This document shows, in pieces, positions 15,443-23,799 of a DNA stretch of 33,178 nt. The notes beneath the pieces are model-generated. The model was not told the DNA's origin and did no database searches. It worked only from the letters and a program-made list of their open reading frames with translations. The stretch is from Micromonospora sp. AMSO31t (GTDB taxonomy: Bacteria; Actinomycetota; Actinomycetes; Mycobacteriales; Micromonosporaceae): contig NZ_WBKT01000057.1 in the NCBI RefSeq assembly GCF_008868175.1, forward strand, positions 1 through 33,178, given 5' to 3'. Position 1 is the stretch's first letter, and every line of letters begins with the position of its first letter. Made by a program: the position numbers and the translations under genes.

Positions 15443-15582
15443 TTGATTGCGTGCACAGTAGTGCGCGAAACTGGCCAGGCGCAAAACCCTGTCCTGCGCG
15501 ATGTGGGAGCCGGTTGCCACGGCCACCCCGAATCGCGCAGAATGACGCGCGAAAGGCGGCCATATCGCGCCGTATTGCGCAA
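15443..15582. promoter_or_regulatory. Divergent control region with repeated GCGC-type boxes (DeoR/amino-sugar operon)
   Basis: The 197-bp gap between the DeoR gene and the SIS gene holds several related GCGC-centred boxes: GCGCGAAA at 15463-15470 and again at 15547-15554 (84 bp apart, same orientation), GGCGCAAAAC near 15478-15487, TGCGCGAT near 15495-15502, ATCGCGCA near 15532-15539, and the perfect palindrome TTGCGCAA at 15575-15582. They are likely binding sites for the adjacent DeoR regulator. This is inference from repetition and position. Confidence 0.45.
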
Positions 15583-15606
15583 GGTCTCCCCTGGCGAGGA
15601 GTTGTC

Positions 15607-16536
15607 ATGGCGTACGTGCACGCGGAGATCGCGAGCCAGCCCGACTGCTGGCGGGAGGCGGCGCGGCTCGCCCCGGCCGTCGCCGACCGCCTGCCGCGCC
15701 CCGGCGAGCGGGTCGCCGTGGTCGGGTGCGGCACGTCGTGGTTCATGGCGGCCGCGTACGCCGGGCTGCGCGAGGGCGCGGGCCAGGGCGAGACCGACGC
15801 CTTCCAGGCCAGCGAGTTCCCCACCGGCCGCCGCTACGACCGGGTCATCGCGATCACCCGCTCCGGCACCACCACCGAGGTGCTCGACCTGCTCGCCGCG
15901 CTGCGCGGGCAGTTGCCCACCACGGTCCTGGTCGGCGACCCGGCCGCACCGGCCGTCGAGCTGGCCGACGCGACGGTGCCCCTGCCCTTCGCCGACGAGC
16001 GCTCGGTGGTGCAGACCCGGTTCGCCACCACCGCGCTGGCGCTGCTCCGCGCCCACCTCGGCGAGGACCTGGGCCGGCTCGCCGCCGACGCCGAGGTGGC
16101 CGTCCGGGCCCCGCTGCCGATCGACCCGGCGACCATCGAGCAGGTCACCTTCCTCGGCCGCGGCTGGACGGTCGGGCTGGCCCAGGAGGCCGCGCTGAAG
16201 TGCCGCGAGGCCGCCACCTTCTGGGCCGAGGCGTACCCGGCCATGGACTACCGGCACGGCCCCATCTCGATCGCCGCGCCGGGGCGGCTGGTCTGGGCGT
16301 TCGGCGGCATCCCGGAGGGCCTGCCCGAGGACGTGGCCGCCACCGGCGCCGCCTTCGTGCACAGCCGCACACACGGCTGCCACACCGTCCTGACGAGCTG
16401 GGCGGCCGGGCGCAACCCGGTCGACCCGATGGCCGACCTCATCCTCGCCCAGCGCTTCGCCGTCGCGCTCGCGACCAGCCGCGGCCTCGACCCCGACGCG
16501 CCCCGGCACCTGACCCGCTCCGTGGTGCTCGCATGA
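15607..16536 (+). CDS. SIS domain sugar isomerase/deaminase (GlmS/AgaS-like)
   Basis: A 309-residue protein with two SIS domains and no glutaminase domain. The first has the VGCGTSWFMA turn and the phosphosugar-binding loop TRSGTTTEV (~85-91). The second has FLGRGWTVGLAQEAALKCREAATFWAE, followed by DYRHGPISI. This equals the isomerase half of GlmS or an AgaS/FrlB-like enzyme, so it probably deaminates or isomerises a (galacto- or gluco-)hexosamine 6-phosphate. ATG 15607 has GAGGAG five bases upstream. The stop overlaps the ROK kinase start (ATGA). First gene of a SIS-ROK-nagA operon. Confidence 0.85.
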   Translation: MAYVHAEIASQPDCWREAARLAPAVADRLPRPGERVAVVGCGTSWFMAAAYAGLREGAGQGETDAFQASEFPTGRRYDRVIAITRSGTTTEVLDLLAALRGQLPTTVLVGDPAAPAVELADATVPLPFADERSVVQTRFATTALALLRAHLGEDLGRLAADAEVAVRAPLPIDPATIEQVTFLGRGWTVGLAQEAALKCREAATFWAEAYPAMDYRHGPISIAAPGRLVWAFGGIPEGLPEDVAATGAAFVHSRTHGCHTVLTSWAAGRNPVDPMADLILAQRFAVALATSRGLDPDAPRHLTRSVVLA

Positions 16537-17465
16537 CCCCAGGCGGCGAGGTCGTCGTCGCGCTGGACGTGGGTGGCACCGGAATGAAGTGCGCCCTGGT
16601 CCGCCCGGACGGCGCGACCGTCCACGCCGAGCGGCACGCCACCGACGCGGCGCGCGGCCCGGAGGCGGTGGTCGGCACGATCCTCGACGTGGCCGAAGGG
16701 CTGGCCGGCAAGGCCCGCGCCGACGGCCTCACCCCGGTGGCGTGCGGCATCGCCGTGCCCGGGGTGGTCGACGAGGCCCACGGAGTGGCGGTCTGGTCGG
16801 CGAACGTGGGCTTCCGGGACGTACCCCTGCGGGAGCTGGCGCGGACGCGGCTCGGCCTGCCCACGGCGCTCGGCCACGACGTGCGGGTGGGCGGCCTGGC
16901 CGAGGCGCGGCTCGGTGCCGGGCGGGACGCCGGCCACGTGCTCTTCGTCGCGATCGGCACCGGCATCGCCGCCGCCCACGTGGTCGACGGGTCGGCCGCC
17001 GCCGGCGCGCACGGCGCCGCCGGGGAGATCGGCCACATCCTGGTACGCCCCGACGGCCCGCGCTGCGGCTGCGGGCGCCCCGGCTGCCTGGAGGCGATGG
17101 CGTCGGCCTCGGCGATCGGCCGCCGGTACGCCGAGCTGTCCGGCGGCGCGGCCACCGCCGCCGAGGTGGCCGATCGGGCGGCGGCCGGTGAGCCGCTGGC
17201 CGGCCGGGTCTGGCGGGAGGCCGTCGAGGCGCTCGCTGACGGCCTGGCCACCGGTCAGGCGCTCTTCGACGTGGCGACCATCGTGATCGGCGGCGGGCTG
17301 GCCCAGGCCGGTCCCCGGCTGTTCGACCCGCTGCGTGCGGCGCTGCGCGAGCGTCTGACGTTCCACCGCGAGCCGCACCTGGTCGCGGCGGCCCTCGGCG
17401 ACGAGGCCGGCTGCCTCGGCGCCGCCCTGCTGGCCCTGGACACCCTGGCGAAGGAGAGCCGATGA
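16533..17465 (+). CDS. ROK family sugar kinase (N-acetylhexosamine kinase-like)
   Basis: A 310-residue ROK kinase. The N-terminal phosphate loop LDVGGTGMK is at ~11-19; the second ATP motif VAIGTGIAAA, the sugar-contact motif GEIGHI and the zinc-binding CGCGRPGC (178-185) are all intact. Family members phosphorylate glucose, N-acetylglucosamine or related sugars. Its place between a SIS enzyme and nagA suggests an N-acetylhexosamine kinase, which would supply the deacetylase substrate. It overlaps both neighbours by ATGA junctions, so the three genes are almost certainly co-translated. Confidence 0.88.
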   Translation: MTPGGEVVVALDVGGTGMKCALVRPDGATVHAERHATDAARGPEAVVGTILDVAEGLAGKARADGLTPVACGIAVPGVVDEAHGVAVWSANVGFRDVPLRELARTRLGLPTALGHDVRVGGLAEARLGAGRDAGHVLFVAIGTGIAAAHVVDGSAAAGAHGAAGEIGHILVRPDGPRCGCGRPGCLEAMASASAIGRRYAELSGGAATAAEVADRAAAGEPLAGRVWREAVEALADGLATGQALFDVATIVIGGGLAQAGPRLFDPLRAALRERLTFHREPHLVAAALGDEAGCLGAALLALDTLAKESR

Positions 17466-18571
17466 CCCTGCGCGTGACCGGCAAGGTGGTGACCCCGAAC
17501 GGCGTGCTCCGGCAGGGTTGCGTGGAGATCGCCGGCGACCGGATCCGGGCGGTCGCCGAGTACCCGACGGTGCGCGACGGGCACTGGATCGTGCCGGGCT
17601 TCGTGGACATGCACACCCACGGCGGAGGCGGGCACACCTTCACCACCGGCGACGCGGAGTCGGCCCGGCAGGCCGCCGACTTCCACCTCGGGCACGGCAC
17701 CACCACCCTGCTGGCCAGCCTGGTCAGCTCCCCGTTCCCGCTGATGCGCGAGGCCACCGCCGCCTACCGGCCGCTCGTCGAGTCCGGGGTGCTGGCGGGC
17801 GTCCACTTCGAGGGGCCCTACCTGTCCGCGGCCCGGTGCGGGGCGCAGAACCCGGAGTTCCTCCGTGACCCGTCCACCGAGGAGCTGGCCGAGCTGATCG
17901 AGCTGGGTGGCGGCGCGGTCCGGATGGTCACCCTGGCCCCGGAGCGCGACGGCGCGCTGGAGGCGATCAAGCTGCTGGTCGGGCAGGGCGTGGTGGCGGC
18001 CGTCGGGCACACCGACGCCACCTGGGAGCAGACCCGGGTGGCCGTGGCGGCCGGCGCGAGCGTCGGCACCCACCTGTTCAACGGGATGCGACCGCTGCAC
18101 CACCGCGAGCCGGGACCGGTGGTGGCCCTGCTGGAGGCCCCGAACGTGGTCTGCGAGCTGGTCGCCGACGGCGTGCACCTGCACGACGGGATGCTCGGCT
18201 TCGCCACCTCGGTGGCCGGCCCGGAGCGGGCCGCCCTGATCACCGACGCGATGGCCGCCGCCGGCATGCCCGACGGCGAGTACGAGCTGGGCGGCCAGGC
18301 CGTCACCGTGGCCGACGGGGTGGCCCGGCTCAGCCGGGACGGCGCGATCGCCGGCAGCACGCTGACCATGGACGCCGCGCTGCGGCACGCGGTCGGCGCG
18401 GGGGTGGCCCTGCCGGACGCCTGCCGGATGGTCGCCACCACCCCGGCCCGGGCCATCGGCCTGGGCGACCGGGTGGGCGCCCTCCAGACCGGCCTCCGGG
18501 CCGACCTGGTCGTCCTCGACGACGACCTCAACGTGCTGCGGGTGATGCGCGCCGGCGCCTGGGTGGAGTGA
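17462..18571 (+). CDS. nagA: N-acetylglucosamine-6-phosphate deacetylase
   Basis: A 369-residue amidohydrolase of the NagA family. Metal/substrate residues visible are MHTHGG (H51, H53), HFEGPYL (E117), VGHTDAT (H183), THLFNGM (H204) and the catalytic Asp in LITDAM (D262), followed by AGSTLTMD. It removes the acetyl group from N-acetylglucosamine (or galactosamine) 6-phosphate in the cytosol. Length and motif order are normal. It overlaps the kinase gene (ATGA) and closes the operon; the product would go to the SIS enzyme. I see no DasR-type site upstream, so control by the adjacent DeoR protein is the likelier model. Confidence 0.93.
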   Translation: MTLRVTGKVVTPNGVLRQGCVEIAGDRIRAVAEYPTVRDGHWIVPGFVDMHTHGGGGHTFTTGDAESARQAADFHLGHGTTTLLASLVSSPFPLMREATAAYRPLVESGVLAGVHFEGPYLSAARCGAQNPEFLRDPSTEELAELIELGGGAVRMVTLAPERDGALEAIKLLVGQGVVAAVGHTDATWEQTRVAVAAGASVGTHLFNGMRPLHHREPGPVVALLEAPNVVCELVADGVHLHDGMLGFATSVAGPERAALITDAMAAAGMPDGEYELGGQAVTVADGVARLSRDGAIAGSTLTMDAALRHAVGAGVALPDACRMVATTPARAIGLGDRVGALQTGLRADLVVLDDDLNVLRVMRAGAWVE

Positions 18572-18630
18572 CGCTGCCCGTAGCGCGCACCAGCCACATC
18601 GGCCGGTACGGGCCGGAGGGACACACCGGA

Positions 18631-19617
18631 TCAGGTGCGGTTGAGCAGTTGCCGGCCCAGCGGGGTGAGCGTGTGGTGCACCGCGTTGCGGTCGCGGGCA
18701 CTGGTGACCAGGCCCGACGAGCGCAGCACGGCCAGGTGCCTGCTCGCCGACGGGACGCTGACGTCGAGCCGGTGGGCGACCTCCGACGTGGTCCCGCCGT
18801 CGGCGGCCAGCACGAGGATGGCGGCCCGGGTACCGCCCAGCAGGGCCGACAGGGACCCGGCCCCGGCCGCCGCCGACACCACACGGGCGTGCGGATGGAT
18901 GGGGTAGACGAGCACCGGCGGCAGCAGCGGATCGGCGAGCACCATCGGCTTCTCGTGCCGCTTGAAGTAGCAGGGCACGAGCAGCAGCCCCCTTCCGTCC
19001 AGGTGGAGGTCCCGCTCGGCGATGTAGTTGGTGATCGTCAGAATGCCACCGTCGAACCTGGCGGTCGGGTGCAGGTCGTTGAGCAGCGCCGACAGCCCCT
19101 GATTCAGCAGCCGTCGGGACCGCAGGGCCCGATCGGCGTCGAACGCGGAGCGGATCGCGTTCCACAGGGGCAGGATCGCGAGCCGGTGGTAGAGCTGGAG
19201 GCCCGCCCCGAGCTGGCGCAGGGCGGTCACGTCCCCGGCCGCCAGGTCGGCGACGGCCGACGGTCGCCGGGTCCCCGTCGACCGGAGCGTCGCCAGGTCG
19301 GCCGCGAGTCTGGCCCTGGGCGTGCGCAGCAGGGCGTCCAGTCCGGGCTCGAACCCGCCGCTGGCCTCGATGGGGGTCAGGAAGTCCGGAAAGTAGCCCA
19401 GCGGCGGGTTGATCGACAGCGGCAACCCCAGCTCGGCCCGGTGGCCGTGGCGCTCGTGCAGCAACCCCAACATCCGTCGCCGCCACCCGGTCAGCAGCGG
19501 ATCCAGGCACCGGCCCCGCAGCCAGTGCATGCTGAGCATGCTCTCCCACAGCGGATCAGGTGCCGGCGCGATCCGGGTGCGGGCGAGGTCGGCAGCGGTG
19601 AAGTGGATCCGAAGCAT
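18631..19617 (-). CDS. ArsR-family (DUF5937-type) winged-helix regulator
   Basis: A 328-residue protein. The first ~240 residues form the DUF5937-like region starting LRIHFTAADLARTRIAP, common in actinobacterial regulators. The C-terminal ~80 residues are a winged helix: LLGGTRAAILVLAADGGTTSEVAHRLDVSVPSASRHLAVLRSSGLV, then a wing with RDRNAVHHTLTPLGRQLL. The large N-terminal part probably senses a ligand or dimerises, but this is unproven. It converges on nagA and is divergent from the small secreted protein at 19790, which is a candidate target. Confidence 0.85.
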   Translation of the reverse strand: MLRIHFTAADLARTRIAPAPDPLWESMLSMHWLRGRCLDPLLTGWRRRMLGLLHERHGHRAELGLPLSINPPLGYFPDFLTPIEASGGFEPGLDALLRTPRARLAADLATLRSTGTRRPSAVADLAAGDVTALRQLGAGLQLYHRLAILPLWNAIRSAFDADRALRSRRLLNQGLSALLNDLHPTARFDGGILTITNYIAERDLHLDGRGLLLVPCYFKRHEKPMVLADPLLPPVLVYPIHPHARVVSAAAGAGSLSALLGGTRAAILVLAADGGTTSEVAHRLDVSVPSASRHLAVLRSSGLVTSARDRNAVHHTLTPLGRQLLNRT

Positions 19618-19789
19618 GACGGTCCCCGGGTCGGCTGGGCGTGCGTCCAGTCTGGCGATCGTCCAGCCGTCCCGGTTCGGCCGACCGGATCATGACGGCC
19701 GACTCCGGGGCCACCATCGGACCCGGGTGTTTTCCGCACAGGGCAAAGACGTTGCCCCCCGTGATCGACCACCGTCAACATCGACGGCT

Positions 19790-20305
19790 ATGAAGACCCT
19801 GCTGCGGACCACAGTGGCCGGAGGCGTGTTCCTCGCCGTCCTGGCCCTGCTCGCGCCGACCGCCTATGCCGCGCTGCCCACCCTGAAGTCGGGCGACTAT
19901 CTCCAGCGCCGATTCCTGGAGTACCAACCGCCGGGAACCGGCAACCGCTCGGTGAAGAACTCCAGCGGCCAGACCATCGGCTCGTACGAGCTGTGGGCCG
20001 AGGTCTCCACCCCGCGCACCATGCACGTGACCAACCTCTGCGTCCACGACGAACTCGCCAACGGCCGCGGCGTCGTCCTCCGGCTGATGGTCAAGTACGG
20101 CAGCAACTCCAGCAAGGATCTCGGCTACTTCAAGGACCGCGCCGACTGCTATTACGGCGTCCAGGTCACCGCGCCCTCCGACATCTGGGCGCTCGACGTC
20201 GACCAGGGCGAGGCCTGGTCCGGGGTCCCCTACCAGTACACCGGACACTACGAGCGCTACGGGCTCTGGACGCCCGACACCGGCCTCTGGCCGTCGTTCG
20301 ACTGA
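19790..20305 (+). CDS. Small secreted protein, function unknown
   Basis: A 171-residue protein with a clear Sec signal peptide: MKTLLRTTVAGG, a hydrophobic VFLAVLALLAP core and a TAYAA cleavage site near residue 28. The mature part (~143 residues) looks beta-rich, with many Tyr/Trp residues and only two cysteines (in LCVHDE and DCYYGV), probably one disulfide. I do not recognise the family. No strong ribosome site precedes ATG 19790. It is divergent from the ArsR-like regulator, with 172 bp between, and ends at a stem-loop (20375-20411). Confidence 0.8.
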   Translation: MKTLLRTTVAGGVFLAVLALLAPTAYAALPTLKSGDYLQRRFLEYQPPGTGNRSVKNSSGQTIGSYELWAEVSTPRTMHVTNLCVHDELANGRGVVLRLMVKYGSNSSKDLGYFKDRADCYYGVQVTAPSDIWALDVDQGEAWSGVPYQYTGHYERYGLWTPDTGLWPSFD

Positions 20306-20374
20306 GCTGAATTGAAACGGGGGCATGCAACACGGCTCGACCCTGCGGAAGCAGTGGTCGACCACGTTGCGCCC

Positions 20375-20411
20375 GCGGTAGGTCACCGTGTCGAGGGCGG
20401 TGGCCTACCGC
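20375..20411. terminator. Bidirectional stem-loop between convergent genes
   Basis: GCGGTAGGTCACC (20375-20387) pairs with GGTGGCCTACCGC (20399-20411): 13 pairs including one G-U, with an 11-nt loop. There is no U-tract. It lies between the ends of the secreted-protein gene and the DUF4032 gene and is probably a shared terminator. Confidence 0.55.
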
Positions 20412-20427
20412 CGGTCGCTCGGGCGGC

Positions 20428-21639
20428 CTACCCGGCGGCGGGCACCTCGACGCCGAGCACCGCCTGCTCGTCCGGGCGGTGCACCAGCACGTCCGCCAGG
20501 TAGGACTGCACCGCCTGGCGCATCCCGACGTCCCGGCCCGCCCGCTCGGAGAGCAGCCACTTGTGCTCGATGATCTGGGCGAACAGTTCCTGCGGCTCCA
20601 GCTTGTGGCGCAGGTGCGCGGGCACCGCCCGGACCACCGGCTCGAACACCTCGGTCAGCCAGCGGTGCGCGGCCTGCTGCTCGTCGGTCAGGTCGCTCTC
20701 CACCCGGTACGCGTCCAGGTCGTTGAGGAGCTTGCGGGCCTGGTTCTCCTCGGCGTCCAGGCCGGTGAGCCGGAGCAGCCGCCGCGTGTGGTAGCCGGCG
20801 TCGACGACCTTGGGCCGGACCAGGTAGCGCCCGTTGTCGACGGTCGACATGGCCACCTCGGCGACGTCGAAGCCCAGCTCGTTGAGGCGGCGGATCCGGC
20901 CCTCGATGTCGTGCCGGGCCTCCCGCTCGATCTGCTGCTCGTAGGTGACCTCGTGCCAGAGCCGCTCGTAGCGCTGCACGACCTGCTCGCAGACCTCCTC
21001 CGGGTCGATCGACTCGTGCAGCAGGCCGGCGGCCTGGAGGTCCAGCGCCTCGCCGAAGATGTTGACCCGGGCGATCTCCAGGTCCTCGCCGCGCTGCCCG
21101 TTCGAGAGCGACGGGTGCAGCGCGCCGGTCTCCGCGTCGACCAGGTAGGCGGCGAAGGCGCCGGCGTCCCGCCGGAACAGCGTGTTGGACAGCGAGCAGT
21201 CGCCCCAGAAGAAGCCGGTCAGGTGCATCCGGACCAGCAGCACCGCCAGCGCGTCGAGCAGCCGGTTCATGGTCTCCGGCCGCAGCGTGCGGGAGAACAG
21301 CGCCCGGTAGGGCAGTGAGAACTGGAGGTGCCGGGTGATCAGCACGGGGTCGAGCGGCTCACCGTCGTCGGTCTGCCGGTCAGCCACGATCGCGATCGCC
21401 TCCACCGAGGGGAAGTCGATCCGCTCCAGCGCCCGGAGCAGGTCGTACTCCCGTTCGGCGACCCGCTCGCCGGTCTCCTTCACCGCGTAGACGTAGCCGC
21501 CGAGCCGGACGAAACGCACGATGTGCCGCGAAATGCCCTGGGGCAGCGCCACCAGGTGTTCGGCAGGCCACTCCTCCAGCGGGGTCGACCAGGGAAGGTC
21601 GAGCAGCGCCGGGTCGACGAGGGCCGAGGTGATCCGCAC
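20428..21639 (-). CDS. DUF4032 protein (lipopolysaccharide-kinase-like fold)
   Basis: A 403-residue DUF4032 protein. The N-terminal half looks like a Kdo/WaaP-type kinase: GGYVYAVKETGERVAEREYDLLRAL (ATP-lysine region), LAVLLVRMHLTGFFWGDCSLSNTLFRRD (equivalent of the HGDLxxxN catalytic loop, here GDCSLSNT) and AYLVDAETG (equivalent of DFE). The C-terminal DUF4032 half includes WHEVTYEQQIEREARHDIEGRI and IEHKWLLSERAGRDVG. The role in actinobacteria is unknown. The GTG at 21639 is the first plausible start; the same frame runs open upstream in antisense to other genes and was not used. Confidence 0.85.
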   Translation of the reverse strand: MRITSALVDPALLDLPWSTPLEEWPAEHLVALPQGISRHIVRFVRLGGYVYAVKETGERVAEREYDLLRALERIDFPSVEAIAIVADRQTDDGEPLDPVLITRHLQFSLPYRALFSRTLRPETMNRLLDALAVLLVRMHLTGFFWGDCSLSNTLFRRDAGAFAAYLVDAETGALHPSLSNGQRGEDLEIARVNIFGEALDLQAAGLLHESIDPEEVCEQVVQRYERLWHEVTYEQQIEREARHDIEGRIRRLNELGFDVAEVAMSTVDNGRYLVRPKVVDAGYHTRRLLRLTGLDAEENQARKLLNDLDAYRVESDLTDEQQAAHRWLTEVFEPVVRAVPAHLRHKLEPQELFAQIIEHKWLLSERAGRDVGMRQAVQSYLADVLVHRPDEQAVLGVEVPAAG

Positions 21640-21738
21640 GGGGACCAGTGTGACCGCTGACCCCCCGGGAGCGCTTCCCTTCGTGGTTGGGCCCACAGCC
21701 GCCGCCGCCCGCACCGGCCCGACGCCGCGGGCGGCCGG

Positions 21739-21751
21739 TAGCGTGGTCGCG
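21739..21751 (+). promoter_or_regulatory. -10 box for a leaderless transcript of the PAP2 gene
   Basis: TAGCGT at 21739-21744 precedes the GTG start (21751) by exactly 6 nt, and no ribosome site is seen between the two. The rest of the 111-bp divergent gap holds a GGGAGCGCTTCCC box (21667-21679) resembling LacI-family operators. Confidence 0.5.
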
Positions 21752-22518
21752 TGCGGGAGACCACGCAGGTACGCCGGAAGCCGCGGCTCCGGCCCGTCCG
21801 GCCGGCCGGCTGGTGGTGGGACGGGCTGCTGCTGGCCGCCCTGGTGGCGCTCACCGTGGCGCTGGCCGAGGGGCACCTCTTCGGGCTCGACCGGGCCGTC
21901 GCCGACTGGTCCGAGGCGCACCGGCCGACCGCCGCCCGGTGGGCCGCCATGGCGCTCAACCTGCTCGGCCAGGGCACCCCGCTGACCCTGCTCGCGGCCG
22001 GGCTCGGCGTGCTCCTGGCGGTCCGGCTCCGCTCGGTCCGCCCGGTGCTGCCGCCGGTGACCGCGTTCGTGCTCACCTACCTGACCATCGGGCCGTTGAA
22101 GGTGTGGACGGCGCGGCCCGCGCCGAGCGCCAGCGTGAAGGAGCCGTTCCTGGCGCCCGATGCGACCCTGCCGCTGTTCCAGCAGGACCTGCCGGTGCGC
22201 TTCGCCCAGTCCTACCCGTCCGGGCACGTGGCCAACGCCATCGTCTGGTACGGCGTGCTCGCCCTGCTCCTGGCCCCCCTGCTGCGCACCTTCGGCCGGA
22301 CCATTCCGCCCCGGCTGGTCACCGTGATCCGGGTGGTGCCGCCGCTCGTGGTCTTCTGCACCACCATCTACCTGGGCTGGCACTGGCTCACCGACTCGGT
22401 GGCCGGGCTGATGCTCGGCCTGCTCCTGGACCGGCTGCTGCACCGGGTGCCCTGGGACGACGTGCCGTTGCCCGGCCCGCTGCGAAACCGGGACCGGCCG
22501 TTCACCTCCACCCCCTAG
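21751..22518 (+). CDS. PAP2 family membrane phosphatase
   Basis: A 255-residue integral membrane phosphatase with about five to six TM segments. The PAP2 signature is present: K117-x4-RP (KVWTARP), PSGH (156-159) and the third motif IYLGWHWLTD (H211, D215). Two deviations are seen: the K to RP spacing is shorter than the textbook six, and Thr-Thr replaces Ser-Arg at the start of motif 3. It probably removes phosphate from lipid phosphates such as undecaprenyl diphosphate or phosphatidate on the outer face of the membrane. Its TAG stop lies within the -10 box proposed for the permease gene downstream. Confidence 0.87.
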   Translation: MRETTQVRRKPRLRPVRPAGWWWDGLLLAALVALTVALAEGHLFGLDRAVADWSEAHRPTAARWAAMALNLLGQGTPLTLLAAGLGVLLAVRLRSVRPVLPPVTAFVLTYLTIGPLKVWTARPAPSASVKEPFLAPDATLPLFQQDLPVRFAQSYPSGHVANAIVWYGVLALLLAPLLRTFGRTIPPRLVTVIRVVPPLVVFCTTIYLGWHWLTDSVAGLMLGLLLDRLLHRVPWDDVPLPGPLRNRDRPFTSTP

Positions 22519-22528
22519 CCTGCGTCCG
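22516..22528 (+). promoter_or_regulatory. -10 box for a leaderless transcript of the APC permease
   Basis: TAGCCT at 22516-22521 lies exactly 6 nt before the GTG start at 22528 and contains the stop codon of the PAP2 gene. The permease may thus have its own promoter although it is only 9 bp downstream. Confidence 0.45.
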
Positions 22529-23769
22529 TGGCTGAACTGGCACGCCGGCTGGGCGTACGCGACGCGGTCGTCATCGGTCTGGGGTCGATGCTCGGCGCGG
22601 GCGTCTTCGTGGTCTTCGCCCCCGCCGCGGCGGCCGCCGGCGGCGCCGGCCTGCTGGTCGCGCTGGCCCTCGCCGGCCTCGTCGCCTTCTGCAACGCGAC
22701 CAGCTCGGCCCGGCTGGCCGCCCGCTACCCGGAGTCCGGCGGCACCTACGTCTACGGCCGGGAGCGGCTGCACCCGTTCGCTGGGTTCCTCGCCGGCTGG
22801 GGGTTCGTGATCGGCAAGACGGCGAGCTGCGCGGCCATGGCGCTGACCATCGGGGCGTACCTGTGGCCGGGGCGGGCGCGGCTCGTGGCGGTCCTCGCGG
22901 TGGTGGCCGTGACCGCCGTGAACCTCCGGGGGATCGGGAAGACCGCGACCGCGACCCGGGTGCTGGTCGGCGTGGTCCTCACCGTCCTCGGCGTGGTGGC
23001 AGCGACCGGCGCGCCGCACGTGGAGCCGGCCCGGCTGGCCGGTTTCGCCGACACCGGCGTCCGGGGCGTGCTCACGGCCGCCGGCCTGCTCTTCTTCGCC
23101 TTCGCCGGTTACGCCCGGATCGCCACCCTCGGCGAGGAGGTCCGCGACCCGGAACGCACGATCCCGCGCGCGGTGCCGCTGGCGCTCGGCGTGGTCCTGG
23201 CCAGCTACCTGGCGCTGGCCGTGGTGGCCCTCGGGGTGCTGGGTGAGCAACGACTGGCCGCCTCCACGGCGCCCCTGGCCGAGGTGGTGACCGCCGCCGG
23301 GCTGCCCGGCCTGGCCTGGCTGGTCCGGGCCGGGGCGACCGTGGCGGTGACCGGGGTGCTGCTCTCCCTGCTCGCCGGCGTCGGCCGGACCACGCTGGCG
23401 ATGGCCCGCCGCCGGGACCTGCCGGGCGCGCTGGCCGCCGTGCACCCGCGCCACCGGGTGCCGCACCGCGCCGAGCTGGCGGTGGCCGCCGTGGTGATCG
23501 TCGTGGTGTCCCTGGCCGACGTGCGGGGCGCCATCGGCTTCTCCAGCTGCACGGTGCTGGTCTACTACGCGATCGCCAACGCCTCGGCGCTCACCCTGGG
23601 CCGGGATCCGGCCCGAAAGCTGCCGGTGCAGCTGCTCGCCGTGCTGGGGCTGGTCGGGTGCCTGTTGCTCGCGGTCAGCCTGCCGGTCGCCAGCACCCTC
23701 GCCGGCTTCGGCGTGCTCACCCTCGGCGCCGCCTGGTACGCCCTCCGCCACACCACCCGGCCGGCCTGA
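22528..23769 (+). CDS. APC superfamily amino acid permease
   Basis: A 413-residue membrane protein with about 11-12 TM segments. TM1 carries the APC marker VVIGLGSMLGAGVFVV (helix-break GxG substrate loop), TM2-3 follow with CNATSSARLAARYPESGGTYVY, and TM6 with LLFFAFAGYARIATLGEEVRDPERTIPRAV. These are standard for amino acid/cation symporters related to the CAT/YfnA group. The substrate is unknown. It is somewhat shorter than many APC transporters, so the C-terminal helices 13-14 are absent. It ends at a stem-loop covering its own stop codon. Confidence 0.88.
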   Translation: MAELARRLGVRDAVVIGLGSMLGAGVFVVFAPAAAAAGGAGLLVALALAGLVAFCNATSSARLAARYPESGGTYVYGRERLHPFAGFLAGWGFVIGKTASCAAMALTIGAYLWPGRARLVAVLAVVAVTAVNLRGIGKTATATRVLVGVVLTVLGVVAATGAPHVEPARLAGFADTGVRGVLTAAGLLFFAFAGYARIATLGEEVRDPERTIPRAVPLALGVVLASYLALAVVALGVLGEQRLAASTAPLAEVVTAAGLPGLAWLVRAGATVAVTGVLLSLLAGVGRTTLAMARRRDLPGALAAVHPRHRVPHRAELAVAAVVIVVVSLADVRGAIGFSSCTVLVYYAIANASALTLGRDPARKLPVQLLAVLGLVGCLLLAVSLPVASTLAGFGVLTLGAAWYALRHTTRPA

Positions 23770-23782
23770 ACCCGGTCAGGCC
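23763..23782. terminator. Stem-loop over the APC permease stop
   Basis: GGCCTGA (23763-23769) and TCAGGCC (23776-23782) form a perfect 7-bp stem with a 6-nt loop, lying between the converging permease and AlpA-like genes. No U-tract follows, so this is a modest terminator prediction. Confidence 0.45.
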
Positions 23783-23799
23783 GTCCACGACTCTGGCCG

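Noticed and set aside
15410..15606. Search for a DasR (dre) site before the nagA operon
   Set aside because: No sequence close to the dre consensus is visible; the repeated GCGC boxes and the adjacent DeoR gene offer a better model.
21640..23751. Upstream extension of the DUF4032 frame across the PAP2 and APC genes
   Set aside because: The DUF4032 similarity starts near GTG 21639; the extension is low-complexity Gln/Arg/His/Gly-rich antisense sequence.
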